Source of the DNA: Lachnoclostridium sp. UBA5890
GTDB lineage: Bacteria > Bacillota > Clostridia > Lachnospirales > Lachnospiraceae
Length of the DNA stretch: 31,097 bases
Direction: 5' to 3'
Assembly (NCBI GenBank): GCA_002431395.1
Contig: DJEU01000033.1
Coordinates: forward strand, 1 to 31,097
In this document: positions 24,803-31,097 of the stretch, one piece after another
Numbering within the stretch: the first letter of the stretch is position 1
Layout of the letters: each line of letters begins with the position of its first letter
The notes under the pieces: model-generated
Told to the model about the DNA's origin: nothing
Database searches by the model: none
What the model saw: only the letters and a program-made list of their open reading frames with translations
Translations under genes and position numbers: made by a program

Positions 24803-24824
24803 AACGCTGTTATATAACACTGTT
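24803..24824 (-). promoter_or_regulatory. Palindromic TetR operator candidate
   Basis: The core TGTTATATAACA (24808-24819) is a perfect 12-bp palindrome. Outer AAC and GTT triplets extend the symmetry to 22 bp with two unpaired positions on each side. It overlaps the region between the tetR promoter and the start codon. Confidence 0.75.
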
Positions 24825-24827
24825 ATG

Positions 24828-24856
24828 AGTATAGAACACCATTTCCTTTTTGTCAA
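24828..24856 (-). promoter_or_regulatory. Promoter of tetR
   Basis: TTGACA (24851-24856), 17-nt spacer, TATACT (24828-24833), minus strand, next to the operator. Confidence 0.85.
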
Positions 24857-24922
24857 TACTCTATCGGCCGAAAACCAATTATTGAGAATTTCTATCACTT
24901 ATGCTTTTTCATTTATTCGTAC

Positions 24923-24951
24923 TTGCCATCTTGCGGACAACTTGTTACAAT
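24923..24951 (+). promoter_or_regulatory. Promoter of the AraC-family gene
   Basis: TTGCCA (24923-24928), 17-nt spacer, TACAAT (24946-24951), about 34 nt before the start codon, divergent from the tetR promoter. Confidence 0.65.
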
Positions 24952-24985
24952 AAATGTAACTTTTTTCCAAAGCAGGGAGGATACC

Positions 24986-25705
24986 ATGAGCCGGATTATT
25001 TTTCAAAACTCATATCTTATATTACTGCCTTCTTATCAAATGACACATACTCATAAACATCCTTTTTTACATCTGTTTTTTAGCAAAAAAGGATGCCGGA
25101 TCTGTTTCGATGACACAACGTTAAAAGGAAATATCATTATACTTGATTCCAATGTGCCTCATATGACAAAAGAAGAAAATGGGTGCGACTTCATTTTATT
25201 GATTGATCCAACAAGTTCAATTGCTGAAAGTCTACAGAAACAATATTTGAAAGAAGATAACTATAATATTTTTTCGAGATTACCGGATATATATGATAAA
25301 CCAAATAAAATGTCAGATGACGAAATCGTGGATCTTATCGAAAGATTATTATTAAATATGGAGATTATTTCCTCCGAAAATGACAATAAAGATAAACGAG
25401 TAGAGACAATAATTACAAACATTATTTCCGGAAAATGGCTTTCATATAGTATCGAACAGATTGCAGCATCAACCTTTCTCTCTGAAAGTCGATTGTCACA
25501 TTTATTCAAGGCAGACGCGAAGATTTCTTTGAAAAGTTATCTCCTTATGAGACGCCTTGAACATGCCTATCGTTTGGTGTGTTCCGGAAAAACAATCACT
25601 TATGCTGCCTGCGAAAGCGGTTTTGCAAGTCCGTCCCATCTTGCGTATACCTGCCAAAAATTTACAGGCATTGCTATATCTGAAGTATTAAATAACAAAA
25701 AATAG
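24986..25705 (+). CDS. AraC-family transcriptional regulator
   Basis: The ATG at 24986 follows AGGGAGG and gives 239 residues. The C-terminal two-HTH DNA-binding domain is visible: residues about 145-235, with SIEQIAASTFLSESRLSHLFKADAKISLKSYL and then ITYAACESGFASPSHLAYTCQKFTG. The N-terminal region has a cupin-like start (HTHKHPFLHLFF, residues 21-32) fitting a small-molecule sensing domain. An earlier TTG at 24923 is rejected. The gene is followed after 78 nt by the MBL-fold gene on the same strand, which is the likely target. The effector is unknown. Confidence 0.9.
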   Translation: MSRIIFQNSYLILLPSYQMTHTHKHPFLHLFFSKKGCRICFDDTTLKGNIIILDSNVPHMTKEENGCDFILLIDPTSSIAESLQKQYLKEDNYNIFSRLPDIYDKPNKMSDDEIVDLIERLLLNMEIISSENDNKDKRVETIITNIISGKWLSYSIEQIAASTFLSESRLSHLFKADAKISLKSYLLMRRLEHAYRLVCSGKTITYAACESGFASPSHLAYTCQKFTGIAISEVLNNKK

Positions 25706-25783
25706 CAGATTTTTGAAAGCCTTATAGGTTTAAATGTTTTATACTATTGTCAAATCAAAAACCGAAAAGGAGACTAAACTGCT

Positions 25784-26599
25784 ATGAATTTTATGTATTT
25801 TTTTGACAATCATATCAAGCGTTATATCATGAAAGGAAAAAAATATTGTAACCCTGCAGAAACCGGAAATTATCCTTGTGGAATAAGCTGTATCCGCCAG
25901 CACGATGTAAATCTTTGGTTTTATACCAAAAATAATACAACCATTGCAATTGATGCCGGACATTTAAATTTTCCCGAAACTTCTGAAGCATTTCGAAAAA
26001 TTAACATTGATTCCACTCGGATTCCACATGTTTTTATTACACATGCTGATGTAGATCATTGTGGCGGCATTGATATAAAAGGAACAGACATCTACCCAAA
26101 TGCAAAAATACATATCGGAAAAGAAGAAACCGTTTATTTAAATCGACAAACTTATCGTATGAAAAAAGGAAACATTAAATTATACAATTGTGTTGCACTA
26201 AGAGAAGGATATGAAACCATTGATGGCGATAAATTGTTTGATATTGATGGCATTAAAATACAGGCGGTTCATACACCGGGACATACTCTGGGACATACAT
26301 GCTATATCGTTGATGACACCGTATTATTTTCGGGAGACTGCCTTGCCGTGAACGAACAGGGAGGATATAGTTTTTTTGAATTTTTCACCCAATTTCCGGA
26401 CATGAATAAAAAATCCCTACTCCATTTGCAGAAAATTGTCAGCACTATTCAACCTCGTTATGTATGTACCGGGCATAGCGGAATCCGCAAATATTCACCT
26501 GATATATTCGCACACGCAAATGAATCCGCTCAATTCAGCCTCAAAAAACCTTTTGACCCATGCGCTCCTTATGATGCCTTTACTCAAAATACCCATTAA
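25784..26599 (+). CDS. MBL-fold metallo-hydrolase with HADVDH motif
   Basis: Metallo-beta-lactamase-fold enzymes hydrolyse many substrates (for example esters and lactones). The motif at residues 87-92 reads HADVDH, where canonical members have HxHxDH. His89 is replaced by Asp89, so the metal set may be altered. Other ligands are seen: His167 (PGHTLGH), Asp185 (FSGDC) and His231 (TGHSG). The 271 residues have no signal peptide. GGAG lies about 11 nt before the ATG. The 3' end overlaps the convergent dGTPase gene by 20 bp. Substrate unknown. It probably belongs to the AraC unit. Confidence 0.88.
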   Translation: MNFMYFFDNHIKRYIMKGKKYCNPAETGNYPCGISCIRQHDVNLWFYTKNNTTIAIDAGHLNFPETSEAFRKINIDSTRIPHVFITHADVDHCGGIDIKGTDIYPNAKIHIGKEETVYLNRQTYRMKKGNIKLYNCVALREGYETIDGDKLFDIDGIKIQAVHTPGHTLGHTCYIVDDTVLFSGDCLAVNEQGGYSFFEFFTQFPDMNKKSLLHLQKIVSTIQPRYVCTGHSGIRKYSPDIFAHANESAQFSLKKPFDPCAPYDAFTQNTH

Positions 26600-27785
26600 A
26601 CACCACTGAATTTTTGCTATTCGGGAACAATTCCTGATACAGTGCAAGGAAATAATTGTCCGTCATGCTGGCGATATAATCGACAACAATCTGATCCGGC
26701 TGCTCTTTTTCCATATAATCATCAATAAATTTGCTGTTATAATTTATCTCTTCCAGATATTCTATATGGTGACGATACAAAATAGAACTTTTCTCCATGC
26801 TCTGTGCCTGGCGGAGCAGTTCTTCATACATCTGCTCAAACATCGGCTGAATCTGCTGATATACACCGTCTACCCGTGAATTTTGATAAATTTGCTGATA
26901 ATTTTCCTTCTTTGCTTTTGAAAAGGCATCATAATAGTCTTTTTCCATACAGAGATATGATTTTCCATAGCTATTTTCGATGATATTTACGATCATGTTA
27001 TTGATGATCTCCGCATTGGTCGTTCCGATCTTTCCACCGGTAAACTGCCCTTCCTCTTTTAATATTCCGACTTTCACCGCATCCTGACGGTCTTTTCCGA
27101 GGTACGCAATGATGTCGCTGATCCGCATCACGCAACCCTCTAATGTCGATGGAATCTGCTGCTTATTTGCCTCCGGATCGGTATAACAGTCCTCCACTCG
27201 TTTATCAAACTGCTGAAAATCCGTCAGTTCCACCGGCTGATACCGCTCCAGTTCCATCTCACCATTGTGGCAGAGAACACCGTCTAACACCTGCAGACTC
27301 ATATTCCGCGATACGAGTTTATCCAGCACCCGCACACTGTGCACATTGTGGTTAAAAAGCCGACCGGTATGAGCGTGGTACAATTCATTTAAAAACCGCT
27401 CTCCTGCGTGTCCAAACGGGGTGTGCCCAATATCATGTCCGAGCGAAATGGCTTCGATCAAATCCTCATTTAATCCCAGCATCCGCCCGATATTCCGCGC
27501 GATCCGGGCAACCAGCTGGACATGCAGGGCACGTCTTGAGATGTCATCATTCTGATAAGCCGACAACACCTGTGTTTTATCCGAATACCGGTTGTAGTAC
27601 GGATTGTGAAGGATTTTTTCAATATCACGCACAAAGGCCGGACGCCACAAATTTGCAATGTCATGTGCTGGTGCACGGCGCACAATATCCGCATCTGAAA
27701 AAGCATACGGATTTTCTCTGTGGTTCTTCCGGTCTTCTAGTATCTGTTTTTGTAATTTTTCCGATAATACATGATAATCTGCCAT
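26580..27785 (-). CDS. dgt: Deoxyguanosinetriphosphate triphosphohydrolase-like (HD domain)
   Basis: HD-domain dNTPases cleave dNTPs into nucleoside and triphosphate. The HD residues are visible: His88 (RRALHVQLVARIARNIGRMLGLN), His117-Asp118 (SLGHDIGHTPFGH) and His121. The 401-residue length fits. The ATG at 27785 has AGGTGG 7 nt upstream; the longer reading starts at a TTG. It follows the kinase gene by 17 nt, and its end overlaps the MBL gene. It is the last gene of the leuC-leuD-kinase-dGTPase run. Substrate range (dGTP or several dNTPs) is not decided. Confidence 0.93.
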   Translation of the reverse strand: MADYHVLSEKLQKQILEDRKNHRENPYAFSDADIVRRAPAHDIANLWRPAFVRDIEKILHNPYYNRYSDKTQVLSAYQNDDISRRALHVQLVARIARNIGRMLGLNEDLIEAISLGHDIGHTPFGHAGERFLNELYHAHTGRLFNHNVHSVRVLDKLVSRNMSLQVLDGVLCHNGEMELERYQPVELTDFQQFDKRVEDCYTDPEANKQQIPSTLEGCVMRISDIIAYLGKDRQDAVKVGILKEEGQFTGGKIGTTNAEIINNMIVNIIENSYGKSYLCMEKDYYDAFSKAKKENYQQIYQNSRVDGVYQQIQPMFEQMYEELLRQAQSMEKSSILYRHHIEYLEEINYNSKFIDDYMEKEQPDQIVVDYIASMTDNYFLALYQELFPNSKNSVVFNGYFE

Positions 27786-27802
27786 ACGTTTTCCACCTTT
27801 CC

Positions 27803-28636
27803 TCAAACTTTGAGACGATACAAAACGTCTTCAAAACAAACCCCATCCGTCGGTGGGATATCTCTTTTTTCCGTGGCAAGAATGCAGTCTCTGACAAAGG
27901 CAGCTGCTTTTTTTACCGAAACTTCCAATGGATGCCCATTGACGCAGTCGGCAGCAATGACCGCAGCAAAGATATCGCCCGTTCCGGAACGCACTTTTCC
28001 CACGCGCTTCTGCCGGAGAAATTTAATCTCACCGGGCGTTTCACTTACCACGTTGGTAATATACGAGGCCGAATTTAATCCGGAAATAACAATCTTATCT
28101 GCACCGAGTTCACGTAATTTCTCTGTCATTTTCAGGAAATCGGCTTTGCTCCATCCATCTTCCCGGTAAGGCATTCCGGTAAGCATACAGGCTTCTGTCA
28201 GATTTGGAGTAAGAATGTCGGCATAACGCACCAACTGCTTCATCTTGTCGCACATTTCCGAAGTGTACGTCGGATAGGCTTTTCCATTTTCTCCCATCAC
28301 AGGATCAATGATCACTTTGGTTCTCTCATCCTGAAACTGTGTGATAAAATCGCTGACGATCTCAATCTGTCTGGCAGAACCCAAGAATCCGGTAGCAATC
28401 CCTTCAAATCGAAGATCCAGTTTTTTCCATTCCTGCATATACGGCGTCATTTTGTCCGTATAATCATCATAAAAGAATGACTCAAACCCGGTATGATTGG
28501 AAAAGATCGACGTCGGCAGCATACACCCCTGAATCCTCATATGCGAGATAATCGGAAGTGATACTGCGATCGAACACCTTCCAAAGCCTGATATGTCATT
28601 GATAATAGCAATTTTTTTCTGATTGTTATGCGACAT
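27803..28636 (-). CDS. pdxY: Pyridoxal/pyridoxamine kinase (PfkB/ThiD-like)
   Basis: The enzyme phosphorylates vitamin B6 vitamers to give pyridoxal phosphate. The signature motifs are present: NDISGFGRCS at residues 13-22, DPVMGENG at about 111-118, and VRSGTGDIFAA, with Asp221 in GTGD (218-221) as the catalytic base. The ATG at 28636 follows AGGAG at 8 nt. Length 277. It lies 22 nt after leuD and 17 nt before the dGTPase. A ThiD-type hydroxymethylpyrimidine kinase role is possible, but the motif set and length fit PdxY better. Confidence 0.9.
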   Translation of the reverse strand: MSHNNQKKIAIINDISGFGRCSIAVSLPIISHMRIQGCMLPTSIFSNHTGFESFFYDDYTDKMTPYMQEWKKLDLRFEGIATGFLGSARQIEIVSDFITQFQDERTKVIIDPVMGENGKAYPTYTSEMCDKMKQLVRYADILTPNLTEACMLTGMPYREDGWSKADFLKMTEKLRELGADKIVISGLNSASYITNVVSETPGEIKFLRQKRVGKVRSGTGDIFAAVIAADCVNGHPLEVSVKKAAAFVRDCILATEKRDIPPTDGVCFEDVLYRLKV

Positions 28637-28658
28637 TTTCTTCACTCCTAATAGTTCC

Positions 28659-29144
28659 TTACTTTGCGTTAATGTAATTCATCAAACCTTCGGCTTTGAT
28701 GATCTTCTGCATAAATTCAGGAAATGCCTGACCCTGATAGTTCTGATTTTTCGTCTTATTTACGATCACACCGCTGTCAAAATCAATTTCCACTTCGTCT
28801 CCTGCCTCAATATTTTCAGAAGCTTCTTTACACTCAATGATTGGCAGTCCGATATTGATCGCATTGCGGTAGAAAATTCTGGCAAAGGTCTCTGCGATAA
28901 CACAGCTGACTCCTGCTGCCTTGATGGAAATCGGTGCATGTTCACGGGATGAACCGCAGCCAAAGTTTTTCTCTGCTACGATAATATCCCCTTTCTTCAC
29001 ATTTTTCACAAAATCTTTGTCAATATCTTCCATGCAATGTGTTGCCAGTTCCGCTGGATCGGATGAATTCAGGTAACGTGCCGGAATAATAACGTCTGTA
29101 TCTACATTGTCTCCATATTTAAAAACTTTTCCTAATGCTTTCAT
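28659..29144 (-). CDS. leuD: 3-isopropylmalate dehydratase small subunit
   Basis: LeuD, with LeuC, isomerises 2- to 3-isopropylmalate in leucine synthesis. The 161 residues show the swivel-domain pattern: KYGDNVDTDVIIPARYLNS, then NFGCGSSREHAPISIKAAG and a SPNA-like IIECKEASENIEAGDEVEID. It lies 15 nt after leuC. The length fits the short archaeal/Clostridia-type subunit. The ATG at 29144 follows GAAACG, with an AAAGGGGAAGAAACG before it. Cytosolic. Confidence 0.95.
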   Translation of the reverse strand: MKALGKVFKYGDNVDTDVIIPARYLNSSDPAELATHCMEDIDKDFVKNVKKGDIIVAEKNFGCGSSREHAPISIKAAGVSCVIAETFARIFYRNAINIGLPIIECKEASENIEAGDEVEIDFDSGVIVNKTKNQNYQGQAFPEFMQKIIKAEGLMNYINAK

Positions 29145-29159
29145 CGTTTCTTCCCCTTT

Positions 29160-30425
29160 CTATAATCCTAATTCGGATGGCTCAGAAATTTTTCCGGTCA
29201 CTGCACTTGCTGCTGCAACCGCCGGACTTGCCAGATAAACTTCCGAATCCACATGTCCCATACGGCCAACAAAGTTACGGTTTGTCGTAGAAACAGCCCT
29301 TTCTCCGGCAGCAAGAATTCCCATATGTCCGCCAAGACACGGTCCACAAGTCGGTGTGCTGACAACCGCTCCCGCCTTGATAAATGTCTGGATCAGTCCT
29401 TCTTCAATTGCCTGAAGATATATAGCCTGCGTCGCCGGGAATACGATACAACGCATGCCTTTTTTCACTTTCCGTCCTTCCAATACCTTCGCTGCGGCAC
29501 GCAGATCGCCGATTCGTCCGTTGGTACAGGAACCGATAACAACCTGATCAATCTCCACATCACCGGACTCTTTTACGGTCTTTGTATTTTCCGGAAGATG
29601 CGGAAACGCAACCGTTGGCTCAAGGGTATTTAAGTCGATTACGATCTCTTCATCGTATTCTGCATCTTCATCCGGTTCATAAATTTTATAATCTTTTGTA
29701 GAATGTTCTTTCATATATTCAATCGTTTTCTCATCTACCGGGAAAATACCATTTTTCGCTCCGGCTTCGATTGCCATATTGGCGATGGAAAAACGATCAT
29801 CCATTGTAAGACTTGCCACACCATCTCCGGTAAATTCCAAAGAACGGTACAATGCGCCGTCAACCCCGATCTTTCCGATCAAATGAAGGATCACGTCTTT
29901 TCCGCTTACCCATTTTTGCAATTTTCCGGTAAGAACCACTTTAATCGCAGATGGTACTTTAAACCATGCTTTTCCAGTGATCATACCAGCACCCATGTCC
30001 GTACTTCCTACGCCTGTAGAAAATGCTCCCAGTGCTCCGTATGTACATGTATGTGAATCGGCTCCAATACATGTCTCTCCTGCTACGATCAAACCTTTTT
30101 CCGGCAGAAGGGCATGCTCGATCCCCATCTCTCCTACTTCAAAATAATTGGTAATTCCCTGTGCTTTCGCATACTCGCGCACGCATTTACAATGTTCTGC
30201 AGACTTGATGTCTTTATTTGGTGTAAAATGATCCGGAACAAGTGCGATCTTGTCCTTATCAAATACGGTCTTTTTATTTAACTTCTCTACTTCATGAATG
30301 GCAACCGGTCCGGTAATATCATTTGCCAATACCAGATCCAGATCTGCTTCAATCAGCTGTCCTGCCTGAACACTTTCCAATCCGGCATGTGCTGCCAGAA
30401 TCTTTTGGGTCATCGTCATTCCCAT
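29160..30425 (-). CDS. leuC: 3-isopropylmalate dehydratase large subunit
   Basis: The Fe-S aconitase-fold subunit of isopropylmalate isomerase. The 421-residue form has the cluster cysteines Cys300 (GSCTNGR), Cys360 and Cys363 (TCGPCLGGHMG). Other family motifs are ADSHTCTYGALGAFSTGVGSTDMG and FVGRMG. The start is ATG 30425, with AAAGGA about 10 nt upstream; the TTG at 30431 and other ATG codons two and four codons later are alternatives. The downstream genes are leuD, pdxY and the dGTPase. No leuA or leuB is seen in the window. A homoaconitase role is less likely, given the leuD neighbour. Confidence 0.95.
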   Translation of the reverse strand: MGMTMTQKILAAHAGLESVQAGQLIEADLDLVLANDITGPVAIHEVEKLNKKTVFDKDKIALVPDHFTPNKDIKSAEHCKCVREYAKAQGITNYFEVGEMGIEHALLPEKGLIVAGETCIGADSHTCTYGALGAFSTGVGSTDMGAGMITGKAWFKVPSAIKVVLTGKLQKWVSGKDVILHLIGKIGVDGALYRSLEFTGDGVASLTMDDRFSIANMAIEAGAKNGIFPVDEKTIEYMKEHSTKDYKIYEPDEDAEYDEEIVIDLNTLEPTVAFPHLPENTKTVKESGDVEIDQVVIGSCTNGRIGDLRAAAKVLEGRKVKKGMRCIVFPATQAIYLQAIEEGLIQTFIKAGAVVSTPTCGPCLGGHMGILAAGERAVSTTNRNFVGRMGHVDSEVYLASPAVAAASAVTGKISEPSELGL

Positions 30426-30540
30426 CGTCAATTCATCCTTTCTATTTTTACTATTTTCCCTAAGGGATTTTTTACTTAGTTAAGGGTAGGCTGTCGGGGT
30501 TCGCCGGGGCGGCGAGGTTGTGAGGTTATGGAATCCCTTG

Positions 30541-30588
30541 TTTTGGGATTTCCGGGCTCCCTGGTTTTGGGATTTCCGGGCTCCCTGG
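30541..30588. repeat. 24-bp tandem repeat
   Basis: Two direct copies of a 24-bp unit starting TTTTGGGATTTCCGGGC lie head to tail (30541-30564 and 30565-30588), followed by a partial third. It produces a false PGNPKTRE repeat reading on the minus strand. Confidence 0.85.
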
Positions 30589-30599
30589 TTTGGGGAAGC

Positions 30600-30779
30600 A
30601 AAAGCAACCTTTTGGGGTGGCTTCTCTCGGTTTCGTTGCCTTTTTTCCTCTTATGTGGCAAAAAAAGCAACATAAACTGCCTCTTTTTCCTTTTTTGGTT
30701 GCCTTTTGGCAACCATACTTGCTTTAAAAGCAACCTGTTCGGGTGGCTTCTCTTGATTTCGTTGCCTTTTTGCTTCTTT
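30600..30779. repeat. GCAAC/GTTGCC hairpin repeats
   Basis: A 54-bp unit occurs twice (30600-30653 and 30726-30779), with AAAAGCAACC near one end and GTTGCCTTTTT near the other, and the shared middle GGGTGGCTTCTCT. Between them lies a GGTTGCC-TTTT-GGCAACC hairpin (30697-30714). Similar arms occur at 17231-17330. Each can fold as a terminator-like stem in either direction. Confidence 0.75.
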
Positions 30780-30804
30780 ATCTCAAACTCTTTCAGCCTT
30801 TCAC

Positions 30805-30832
30805 TTTATATATAGTAACAAAAAATTCTCAA
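30805..30832 (-). promoter_or_regulatory. Possible distant promoter of leuCD
   Basis: Minus-strand TTGAGA (30827-30832) and TATAAA (30805-30810) are 16 nt apart. It would give a leader of about 370 nt through the repeats into leuC. Weak evidence. Confidence 0.35.
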
Positions 30833-30987
30833 AAAGTAAAATATTCTTTTCTTATATTTGATATAACTTTTATTTATATCTCTTTTCTTTTCTATTCCTT
30901 TATGGTATAGTATAACTACTTAGTTTGTGGAAACTGCTTTTTGTTTTGGTCATGCAACTCGGAAAGGATGAAAAGCAAGTCTCTCCT

Positions 30988-31097
30988 GGGTGCCTTGCCA
31001 CCTAAACACTCACACCTTCACCACTGAAACGCTGGATATCAACCCCTTCCGGGGTGACTTGCCACCACCAACGCCACACCTGCACCTCGGAAATGCA
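30988..31097. repeat. 64-bp period repeat at the window edge
   Basis: GGGTGCCTTGCCACC (from 30988) and GGGTGACTTGCCACC (from 31052) start two units 64 bp apart. Later shared blocks are CACACCT, CACC and GAAA. A CTCGGAAA at about 30958 may be an earlier remnant. The repeat may continue outside the window. No gene is seen from 30780 to 31097. Confidence 0.7.

Noticed and set aside
30476..30733. Minus-strand reading with PGNPKTRE repeats
   Set aside because: It is the translation of the 24-bp tandem repeat and neighbouring hairpins.
30432..30832. Leucine T-box before leuC
   Set aside because: No GGTGGTACCGCG-like sequence is seen on the minus strand in this interval.

Overview
The window looks like chromosomal DNA of a low-GC, Gram-positive, anaerobic gut Firmicute, most likely a Lachnospiraceae member. 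The reasons are AT-rich DNA, AGGAGG-type ribosome binding sites, TTGACA/TATAAT promoters with 17-nt spacers, a T-box in front of pheST, and small families (VanZ, DUF6142-like, Cys-rich DUF6171-like, an ECF S component of the MptD/Trep_Strep type) that I associate with that family. Genus is not determined. Most genes are on the minus strand. I saw no tRNA, rRNA, transposase, integrase or CRISPR array.

Layout from left to right. 1-2.5 kb (minus): an operon of an HTH-Fic protein, a GreA/GreB-type elongation factor, a P-loop kinase-like NTPase and a histidine phosphatase that ends prematurely at the window edge. It diverges from a plus-strand protein with two AP2-like domains around a degenerate HNH-like core. 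3.4-8.1 kb (minus): pheS-pheT-vanZ-small membrane protein, behind a Phe T-box leader with a clear promoter. 8.1-9.9 kb: an intracellular GH51 arabinofuranosidase and a small Cys-rich protein. 10-12.2 kb: a LysR regulator, a flavodoxin and a CMD-cupin fusion protein. 12.3-15 kb: a large lipoprotein and a polytopic membrane protein of unknown function. 15.2-15.9 kb (plus): a frameshifted membrane-anchored gene and a 55-aa membrane ORF. 16-17.1 kb: a YxjG/YxjH-like (MetE C-terminal family) methyltransferase. 17.1-17.7 kb: non-coding DNA with five ~54-bp tandem units, each a dyad.

17.7-24.8 kb is the main accessory block. A TetR regulator with a near-perfect palindromic operator lies upstream of five tightly packed genes: S component, EcfT, fused double EcfA ATPase, and two exporter-fold ABC half-transporters. 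Gene overlaps suggest one transcript that couples an ECF importer to a heterodimeric ABC transporter. 25-26.6 kb (plus): an AraC regulator and an MBL-fold hydrolase with a HADVDH metal motif. 26.6-30.4 kb (minus): leuC-leuD-pyridoxal/pyridoxamine kinase-dGTPase, with short gaps. 30.4-31.1 kb: no gene, but several repeat types (24-bp tandem, GTTGCC/GGCAAC hairpins, a 64-bp period at the edge).

The best candidate for something under-described is the TetR-ECF-ABC cassette. The AP2-HNH protein and the 54-bp dyad array come next.
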